Assembly (NCBI RefSeq): GCF_001267885.1
Contig: NZ_CP012382.1
Span: 8,171,001 to 8,235,000 of the forward strand
DNA: 64,000 bases
From: Streptomyces ambofaciens ATCC 23877
GTDB lineage: Bacteria > Actinomycetota > Actinomycetes > Streptomycetales > Streptomycetaceae
Reading direction: 5' to 3'
Shown here: positions 57,920 to 64,000 of the stretch, in pieces
How positions within the stretch are numbered: the stretch's first letter is position 1
Layout: each line of letters opens with the position of its first letter
Program-made: the position numbers and the translations under genes
The notes under the pieces: generated by a model
The model's input: only the letters and a program-made list of their open reading frames with translations
What the model was told of the DNA's origin: nothing
Database searches by the model: none

Positions 57920-58366
57920 ATGAGCACCGCTATGCCGACCCTCACCAGCCTCGACGACCTGGTCCGCCTCCTCGGTCGCCGCCAGGGCCTGTATGTCCGC
58001 TGGTCCCGCGGACCGGAATATGACCTGGTGACCGGCTGCAGCTCGGATGAGCTGACCGGCGTCAGGCTGCCGGGTCTTTCGGCCAGCCCGCTGGATGTCG
58101 AGGACTGGTGGGGGACACGGTCCGTGCGCGTCTGGGTGGCTCGACGGCTGTACGACTACTGCCACCTGCCTCGCGTCAGGGACCCCGGTACCCGGCCGTG
58201 GGTCCTGCACGGCGCCGAGCAGGCCCGCGGGCCGGACAACGAACCGCTGGTGACAAACGTCGAACCCCTCGGCTGGATCGCCGGTGAGGTCATCACCAAG
58301 GCCAGGCGGATCATCACCGAGCAGCCGGGGGCGTGGGGCCCGCTGGACCGCAGCAGGGCCTCCTGA
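57920..58366 (+). CDS. DUF6098 protein
   Basis: 148 residues: LTSLDDLVRLLGRRQGLYVRWSRGPE at the start, GLSASPLDVEDWW near 55, and LYDYCHLP near 80, recognised as the DUF6098 family. It is probably cotranscribed with the DUF5133 gene. Function unknown. Confidence 0.85.
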   Translation: MSTAMPTLTSLDDLVRLLGRRQGLYVRWSRGPEYDLVTGCSSDELTGVRLPGLSASPLDVEDWWGTRSVRVWVARRLYDYCHLPRVRDPGTRPWVLHGAEQARGPDNEPLVTNVEPLGWIAGEVITKARRIITEQPGAWGPLDRSRAS

Positions 58367-58513
58367 AGATGTTCTTGCGGGCCTGGAAACGCCCCGTCGC
58401 GTGGCGGCTGACGTTTTCGCCGCGGACGCCTGGCTGAACGTTTCACACGGGGACCATGCGCCACCCGTAACGGACAAGCCTCTCGACGAACACAGGCGGA
58501 GCAAGGAGGAGCG

Positions 58514-58708
58514 ATGTCGAACCCGCAACAGCCCGAGCTGCGGCGCAGTGACAAGGGAGCAGGCACACCGCAGGACAGCCAGTCCCGCAAGGCGGCCCAG
58601 CCCGGCCACGAGGGCGGTGGCCGCGCCCATGGCACGGACCGCGGAAACAAGGGCGGAGGAGAAGGCGGCGGTACGCCTCCGGAGCAGCAGCCGGACCACC
58701 CGGCCTGA
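58514..58708 (+). CDS. Small disordered Gly/Gln-rich protein (64 aa)
   Basis: Reads as polar low-complexity chain (SNPQQPELRRSDKGAG; later GNKGGGEGGG and PPEQQPDHPA) with no hydrophobic residues to speak of. AAGGAGGAGCG precedes the ATG. Hydrophilin-like proteins of this sort are often stress-induced. The next gene is another small acidic protein 33 nt on. Confidence 0.7.
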   Translation: MSNPQQPELRRSDKGAGTPQDSQSRKAAQPGHEGGGRAHGTDRGNKGGGEGGGTPPEQQPDHPA

Positions 58709-58741
58709 GCCGCTTCGCAGAAGAACGAGCAAGGAGAAACC

Positions 58742-58912
58742 GTGACCGTTCCCGAGGAGAACCGCCCGAAGACGACGTCCACCGACGACGTCATCGAGGC
58801 GCCCGAGGAGAAGACGACCGCCGAGCAGGCGGACGGCGCCACCGGGCGCACCATGCGGGAGGCGATGGAGGAAGCCGGGCTCAGCCCGGACGACGTACGC
58901 GAGGAGAGCTGA
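58742..58912 (+). CDS. Small acidic protein (56 aa)
   Basis: From GTG 58742: TVPEENRPKTTSTDDVIEAPEEK and, towards the end, MREAMEEAGLSPDDVREES. Strongly acidic with a short helix at the C-terminus. AAGGAG lies 5-6 nt upstream. It follows the Gly/Gln-rich gene and is likely cotranscribed. Function unknown. Confidence 0.65.
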   Translation: MTVPEENRPKTTSTDDVIEAPEEKTTAEQADGATGRTMREAMEEAGLSPDDVREES

Positions 58913-59329
58913 CCCGTCGGCAGACGGGCCGGTCCCGGCGGATACGCACGAGCCGTCAGGCCGGGGCCGGCTGCACATCGGGTATGTCGAGGCCCCCGGC
59001 CGGCCTGGGAAGACCTGGGCACGGCGGCCGGGGGCTTCGGCGGGCCCGGGCCGGCTGCCTGCGAAGCGGTGCTGCGGGGCCGAAAGCCGCGGCAAAACGA
59101 TGCCTGTCCTTCGCATGGCGGGCCGCGGCTGAGCGTGTGGTACCTACCGGCCCCTCCTGTCGCGCGTCTAGGGTGGGCTGTAGACGAGAAGACCGTGCTG
59201 CTCCGGTGGCTGTGCCGGAGTGAAGCGGCGGTCGCACTGAGGTGTTCCTTCGGATTGCGGAGTCCGTTGCCCCGGTGGCACGAGGACGATGCCGACCGAG
59301 AAGGCCATGCGCCTGATGAAGGAACCGTG
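58913..59329. other. Promoter region of the second GAF-ANTAR gene
   Basis: 417 nt without a recognisable gene. CGTCTA (59165-59170) and TAGACG (59181-59186) form a small inverted repeat that might be an operator. A GC-rich hairpin around 58960-59030 may end the upstream transcript. Confidence 0.4.
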
Positions 59330-60055
59330 ATGAGTGCCCAGGACGCCTACGACGGCAACCACATCACTCAGTGGCTGCTGGAAACCGATTCGCTGGAGGA
59401 CTTCCTCCAGGTGCTGGCAGATGCCGCCCTGGAGCTGTCGCACGTCGAAGGCGTCGGCGTCACCCTGGAGCGTGAGGGCCGGCCCGTCACCGTGGTCAGC
59501 GCAGGGCCCCCGGCACCGAAGCTGGACGAGAAGCAGTACGGTCAGGACGACGGTCCCTGTCTGCAGTCGCTGCGCACGGACGAGGAGGTCACCGTCCGCG
59601 ACATGCTCGACGAGAGCAGGTGGGGCGACTACCCCGCCTACGCCGCCTCCTGCGGCATCCGGTCCTCCCTTTCGCTGCCGATCGCCGCCCACACCCACAC
59701 CGCCGGCGCCCTCAACCTGTACGCCGGCCCGCCCGCCGCGTTCGAGGATGCCGACCTCACCGCCCTGCGTTCGCTGGCGGCCCAGGCCACCGGTGGCATC
59801 GCCCTGGCCCAGCGCATCGCCGACACGCAGGAATTCGCCGATCAACTGCAGACCGCCATGCAGTCCCGCAGCGTCATCGACCAGGCTCTCGGTGTGGTCA
59901 TGGGCCAGAACCGGTGCACCGCCCAGGAAGCCTTCACGATCCTGCGCTCCGCCTCCCAGCACCGCAACATCAAACTCCGCGACCTGTGCAGGGAGTTGAT
60001 CACCGGTGTCACCGGCCGGCCTCCCGACCCTCCTGATCTGCGCCCCCGCCCATGA
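59330..60055 (+). CDS. GAF-ANTAR RNA-binding regulator
   Basis: 241 residues with a GAF domain (about 20-165: ELSHVEGVGVTLEREG; RSSLSLPIAAHTHTAGALNLYAG) and a C-terminal ANTAR domain (about 175-230: QLQTAMQSRSVIDQALGVVMG; CTAQEAFTILRSASQHRN). This is the more canonical of the two GAF-ANTAR proteins here. AAGGA precedes the ATG. It is followed by a PP2C phosphatase gene on the same strand. Confidence 0.9.
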   Translation: MSAQDAYDGNHITQWLLETDSLEDFLQVLADAALELSHVEGVGVTLEREGRPVTVVSAGPPAPKLDEKQYGQDDGPCLQSLRTDEEVTVRDMLDESRWGDYPAYAASCGIRSSLSLPIAAHTHTAGALNLYAGPPAAFEDADLTALRSLAAQATGGIALAQRIADTQEFADQLQTAMQSRSVIDQALGVVMGQNRCTAQEAFTILRSASQHRNIKLRDLCRELITGVTGRPPDPPDLRPRP

Positions 60056-60239
60056 CACGACCGACCGGCCGGATCTCCGCCCGGGCGCCGGCCACTGCTG
60101 CAGCGGACAGTGACCGGCGTACCGGCCTGCGAGCGCCGCACCCCGCAGGGCCCTTGGTGGGGCCGCAGATCGCCATGGAACGGGCCGCCGCAGCGTGCCG
60201 ACGCGCAGTCGGCCGGTGCGGTGGCAGGAGGGAGCAGCT

Positions 60240-61439
60240 GTGAGTGCCGGGGCGCTGGGGCGGGCGCTGAGCCGACTGCTGGAGGACAGCCACACAGCGA
60301 CGTTCGACCAGCTGCCCGCTCTGCTCGGGGCAGCCGCTCGCCGCGCGGGCGCCGGCGGGGCCCGGCTGTTCGTGGCGGACCTGCAGGAGGACGTGCTGCG
60401 GGAGGTCACCGGCGTCGGGCTGGACGCCGGCCACGGCGGGCAGGAGGCGCGCATCGAGGGCACGCTGCCCGGCCGTGCTTACCGCATGCTCCGGATCACC
60501 ACCACACCCACGGGCAGTACATGCTGGTCACCGGTGCTCGACGGCGCCGAACGCCTGGGTGTCCTGCGCGTCGACCCGGCCCCCGGCACGACGACCGTTC
60601 CCGATCAGGACGTCGTGCGTGCGCTGGCCTCGATGGCCGGACTGTTGCTGGTCTCCAAGCGGAACAACAGCGACGCCCACGCCCGCCTCACCCGCACCCG
60701 GGAGATGAGCGTGCCGGCGGAGATGCAGTGGACGCTGATGCCGCCGCGCACCTTCGCCAACGACCGACTCACGGTGAGCGCGGTGATGGAGCCCGCCTAC
60801 CAGGTGGCCGGCGACGCCTTCGACTACGCCATCGCCGACGACCACGCGCACCTGGCGGTCTTCGACGCCATGGGCCACGACACCGCCGCCGGCCTGACCG
60901 CCTCGCTGGCGATGGCCACCTGCCGCAGCCACCGCCGCTCGGGCAGTCCTCTGGCCGCCGTCAGCCACGCCATCGAAGAAACCCTGATGGAACAGTTCGG
61001 CCACAGCCGCTACGTCACCGGCATCCTCGCCGACCTCGACCTGGCTACCGGACAGCTGAGCTGGGTCAACCGCGGGCATCTGCTGCCGGTGGTCATCCGA
61101 GGCGGACGCTGGGTGACCACCCTGCACTGTTCACCGGCCGGTCCCATGGGCACCGGACTCGGCCTGCCGGCCCACGGGTGCACCGACCAGCTCGAGCCCG
61201 GAGACCGGCTGCTGCTGTTCACCGACGGCATCACCGAAGCCCGCGGCGCGCACGGTGAACTGTTCGGGGTGGAGCGCTTCACCGACTTCCTCATCCGCCA
61301 CCACGCTGACGGCCTGCCTGTCGCGGAAACCCTGCGCCGCCTCATCCATGCTGTTCTCGACCACCACGACAGTCGCCTGGAGGACGACGCCACTGTCTTG
61401 TTCTGCGAATGGCACGGCAAGCCGCCGACCGCTCACTGA
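60240..61439 (+). CDS. PP2C-type (RsbU/SpoIIE) phosphatase with GAF-like domain
   Basis: 399 residues from a GTG with CAGGAGGG 7 nt upstream. A GAF-like sensor (about 20-165) leads by helix to the PP2C domain (170-395) with metal-site motifs GDAFDYAIAD, DAMGHD, LLLFTDGITEAR and DDATVLF. RsbU-type enzymes dephosphorylate STAS anti-anti-sigma factors. The STAS protein at 20257 lacks the target Ser, so the partner is elsewhere. Confidence 0.92.
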   Translation: MSAGALGRALSRLLEDSHTATFDQLPALLGAAARRAGAGGARLFVADLQEDVLREVTGVGLDAGHGGQEARIEGTLPGRAYRMLRITTTPTGSTCWSPVLDGAERLGVLRVDPAPGTTTVPDQDVVRALASMAGLLLVSKRNNSDAHARLTRTREMSVPAEMQWTLMPPRTFANDRLTVSAVMEPAYQVAGDAFDYAIADDHAHLAVFDAMGHDTAAGLTASLAMATCRSHRRSGSPLAAVSHAIEETLMEQFGHSRYVTGILADLDLATGQLSWVNRGHLLPVVIRGGRWVTTLHCSPAGPMGTGLGLPAHGCTDQLEPGDRLLLFTDGITEARGAHGELFGVERFTDFLIRHHADGLPVAETLRRLIHAVLDHHDSRLEDDATVLFCEWHGKPPTAH

Positions 61440-61844
61440 CCCGCTCGACCGCCCGTCACGGCCCGGCGCCGGCCAGGGGCATGCGCTGCTGGCTGAGCAG
61501 CGTGCCGACCGTTGTTCGGGCGGCCGTAGGCGACATGGAGAACGTCACTCCCAGTCTGGAAGTTCGTGCGTTTGGTTCCGTCTTGTGGCCTGTGCCCCGT
61601 ACCCGGCTCCGACCGCGTTATGGAAGCCGTCGGCAGGGCACGGGGAGGGCAGGTGGTGGCCGGTAGTCCCCCGGGGGTCGGCGTCCGCCAGGTGCCCGTG
61701 GTCCGGAACGTGTGCTGCGGCGCCGGCCTGCTCCCGTTGCCGGCTCAGCCGGTAGCGGGAGAGGGTCACACGAAGGATCCCCTCGACGTGCACGGTCCGT
61801 GTCGGCCATCCCCGCACGATGGGTTCGGCGGAGCGGACGATCGA
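61440..61844. other. Intergenic stretch between convergent phosphatase genes
   Basis: About 405 nt. No gene-like frame, repeat or clear terminator found. Confidence 0.4.
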
Positions 61845-63968
61845 TCAGAGGCTGCGCAGCAGGAGCAGGGCGATGTCATCGGTGTACGTGTGCCGCGGCA
61901 CGGCGTAGTGCACCACGTTGTCGGCGAGCTCGCTGATCGGCTGGTCGCCCGCGCTGGTGAGATGGCGGGCCAGGGCGGTGATGGAATCGGTGATGTCGGT
62001 GTCGGGCGTCTCCACGAGGCCGTCGGTGTAGAGGGCCAGCAGTGATCCGGCCGGCAGGGGTGAGCTGGTGACCGGATAGTGGGTGCCCGGGTTCGCGTCG
62101 ATGCCGAGCAGCGGGCCGGGCTCCACTTCGAGGACGTGGGTCTGCGGTGCGGGCGCCGGTACGCGCAGCAGCGGGGGAGGGTGCCCCGCGCTGGCGAGGT
62201 GGAGGCGCCGGCCGGCGAGGTCGATGTGGACGTAGAGGCAGGACACGAACAGATCCGTCTCCAGATCCGCCAGGACCCGGTCGGTGCGGGCCAGGACCTC
62301 CCCGGGGCCTGCGCCGGCGGTGGCGTGGACGGCGGTGCGGACCTGCCCCATGAGGGCGGCGGCGTTGATGTTGTGCCCTTGTACGTCGCCGATGACGGCG
62401 GCGGCGGCGGTGTCACTGAGACGGATCAGGTCGTAGAAGTCACCGCCGATGTCCATGCCGTGGGCGGACGGCAGGTACCGGGCGGCGACGGCGAGACCGG
62501 GGACGCGCGGCAGGGTCGTCGGCAGAAGGGCCTGCTGCAGGCCGTGGGCCAGGTCGTGCTTGGCGTCGTAGAGCAGGGCGCGGTCCATGGCCTGGGCGAT
62601 GAGACCGCCCAGTGAGACGAGCACCGCGCGGTCGCCGGCACTGAAAGGGTGCGGGTGGTCGTAGGACAGGATGCAGCAGCCGACGCGGCGGTCGGAGACC
62701 ACGAGCGGGAGGAAGGCCCAGGCCTGCTTGTCGCTCACCGTGGAGGCCCTCGGGTAGGCGCGGGCCATCTCCTCGGGGTCGGCGAAGAAGGCTGGGACGC
62801 CGTTGCGGAGAACGGGGCCGGCGGGAGTGATGTCGGTGTCCAGCGGCAGGCCGTCGAGGCGGGCGATGGTGCGCGGGTCGTAGCCCCGGTGGCCTGTGAT
62901 CTTCAGACGTCCGGCGTCGGCGGCGGAGACGACCAGTCCCTGGGCGCCGAACGCGGGCAGGATCTGGTCGGCCACGACGTTGATCACGTCGGTCACGGTG
63001 ACGGTCTGGCTCAGCGCGGCCGACAGGTGGATCAGCTGGTGAATGCGCCCGGTGCCGCTCTTGGGAGTGGTGAGAGGGGAGCTGATACGGGGCGGTGCCG
63101 GTGCGTCCGCGGGGTGCCGGTCGTGGTTGGGGGAGACCAGGACGCTGATACCGCTCTCGTCCGGGTACAGCCGGAAGTCGAGCCACCTGTCGGGCGGGCG
63201 CAGTGCGGTGAAGGCGACGGGCTCGCGGCTGAAGACCGCTGCGCGGTAGTGCTCTTCGTGGACCGGGTCGTCGAGCCAGGGCACGGCCTGCCAGGGCAGG
63301 TTGCCCAGGAGCCGGTCGGGCCGGCGGCCCAGCAGCTGGGCTGCCGCGTCGTTGAGGTAGGTGACGCGTCCCTCGAGGTCGAGGCTGAGGGCGCCGACGG
63401 GAAGCCGCTGGACCAGGTCGACGGCGGCGAGCTGGGCCTGCGCCGGAGCGATGTCGGGCCGCCGCAGCGGTACGGTGCGCGGCTGGTCCGGAAGGGCCCA
63501 CGAGGCGGGCGCCCGGTCCAGCACCTGGGTCAGGCGCCGTGCGCTGGACTGGATGTGCCCGCGTTCGCGCGGGGTCAGGGACGGCGGGTGGCTCTTGGAC
63601 CACACCAGTGCCATCACGCCGTAGCGGCGGACGCCGTGCAGGGGAACGAAAGCCGCCGCGAACTGGTAGGGCATCCCGGCCGCGGCGTTCGGATACAGGC
63701 GGGCCATGTCCTCCTGGCGGCCCACCCAGACCAGGTGGTCCTCCCGCACCGCCTCCGACAGGGGTCCCGCGGCCGAGACCGCCACGCGCCGCCACGGCGC
63801 CACGGTGGTCATCGGCATGCCACAGACCGCGGCCAGCCCCAGTACCGGTTCCTGCGCCGCCAGCAGGTACACGCCACCCGCCAGTGCCCCCGTACGGCGC
63901 ACGGTGGCGCCGAGCGCCTCGTCCAAGGAGGCTAGGTCGCCGCCGTCCTCGGAATTCCCATGAGTCAC
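61845..63968 (-). CDS. Multidomain PP2C-type (SpoIIE) phosphatase with GAF and PAS domains
   Basis: 707 residues from a GTG: GAF 1 (about 10-150), a PAS domain (185-280; LPVGALSLDLEGRVTYLNDAAAQLLG in sequence), GAF 2 (310-465) and a C-terminal PP2C domain (490-705) with DIGGDFYDLI, IGDVQGHN, LYTDGLVE and DDIALLLL. It would switch an anti-anti-sigma factor in response to ligands or redox. The upstream region has an AT-rich patch with a possible -10. Confidence 0.93.
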   Translation of the reverse strand: MTHGNSEDGGDLASLDEALGATVRRTGALAGGVYLLAAQEPVLGLAAVCGMPMTTVAPWRRVAVSAAGPLSEAVREDHLVWVGRQEDMARLYPNAAAGMPYQFAAAFVPLHGVRRYGVMALVWSKSHPPSLTPRERGHIQSSARRLTQVLDRAPASWALPDQPRTVPLRRPDIAPAQAQLAAVDLVQRLPVGALSLDLEGRVTYLNDAAAQLLGRRPDRLLGNLPWQAVPWLDDPVHEEHYRAAVFSREPVAFTALRPPDRWLDFRLYPDESGISVLVSPNHDRHPADAPAPPRISSPLTTPKSGTGRIHQLIHLSAALSQTVTVTDVINVVADQILPAFGAQGLVVSAADAGRLKITGHRGYDPRTIARLDGLPLDTDITPAGPVLRNGVPAFFADPEEMARAYPRASTVSDKQAWAFLPLVVSDRRVGCCILSYDHPHPFSAGDRAVLVSLGGLIAQAMDRALLYDAKHDLAHGLQQALLPTTLPRVPGLAVAARYLPSAHGMDIGGDFYDLIRLSDTAAAAVIGDVQGHNINAAALMGQVRTAVHATAGAGPGEVLARTDRVLADLETDLFVSCLYVHIDLAGRRLHLASAGHPPPLLRVPAPAPQTHVLEVEPGPLLGIDANPGTHYPVTSSPLPAGSLLALYTDGLVETPDTDITDSITALARHLTSAGDQPISELADNVVHYAVPRHTYTDDIALLLLRSL

Positions 63969-64000
63969 ATATACGACAATATTCGGTTAACGGTCCAGAG

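Noticed and set aside
61766..61844. C-terminal extension of the SpoIIE-type phosphatase in another frame
   Set aside because: The PP2C domain ends naturally with LLLLRSL at 61845; the longer frame is a shadow.

Overview
The window is high-GC actinobacterial DNA. Codon third positions are almost always G or C, GTG starts are common, and TTA is nearly absent. The gene content (SARP regulator, GAF-ANTAR proteins, DUF5133, DUF6098, an SCO5918-like gene beside a DEAD-box helicase and a cold-shock gene) points to Streptomyces or a close relative. All names come from reading the sequence; no database was searched.

Positions 1-18.1 kb look like one flank of a specialised-metabolite gene cluster. Two paralogous PgaE/UrdE-type flavin hydroxylases (107, 3665), an NmrA-like reductase (1708) and an exported epoxide-hydrolase-like enzyme (2585) suggest oxidative tailoring of an angucycline-like aromatic polyketide. 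A class I amidotransferase-fold hydrolase (5513) and a 997-residue SARP (6332) with one TTA codon run leftward. Divergent from the SARP, across a candidate operator of three 11-bp-spaced heptamers, are an SDR and two carboxymuconolactone-decarboxylase (CMD) proteins. Next come a membrane acyltransferase (11402), an ECF41-type sigma factor (12979), and an overlapping pair resembling CreE and CreD (14003, 16129), which convert aspartate via nitrosuccinate to nitrite plus fumarate. A third CMD protein (17609) closes the set. The minimal PKS, cyclases and any diazotase are not in the window. ECF41-type promoters (TGTCACA or GGTCACA, 16 nt, CGTC) lie before the sigma gene, before the third CMD gene, and at 5220 with no clear target. 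Near 18.54 kb a MarR-like gene stops abruptly, which I read as the cluster's edge.

Positions 18.5-33.2 kb are accessory: small secreted proteins, a STAS protein, a GlxA-like regulator, NADP-binding, DHFR-like, VOC, dienelactone-hydrolase, YCII, phosphotransferase and mycothiol-linked proteins, an SGNH hydrolase, and a DeoR-type regulator divergent from a DUF4406-NUDIX pair. Positions 33.2-44.5 kb hold a lipoprotein, a receptor Ser/Thr kinase, a DUF389 membrane protein, a TPR protein, a membrane-anchored HTH protein with a divergent secreted protein, and a notable operon. That operon couples a cis-prenyltransferase to a DUF2236 (MpaB/Lcp-type) oxygenase carrying C-terminal EF-hands.

Positions 44.5-64 kb look like a stress and signalling block: SCO5918-like, CBS, DEAD-box and cold-shock genes; a frameshifted SDR; ferritin-like and hemerythrin diiron proteins; a tightly overlapping trio with a zinc alcohol dehydrogenase; a second hemerythrin with small partners; two GAF-ANTAR regulators; two PP2C (RsbU/SpoIIE-type) phosphatases; and several small hydrophilic genes.
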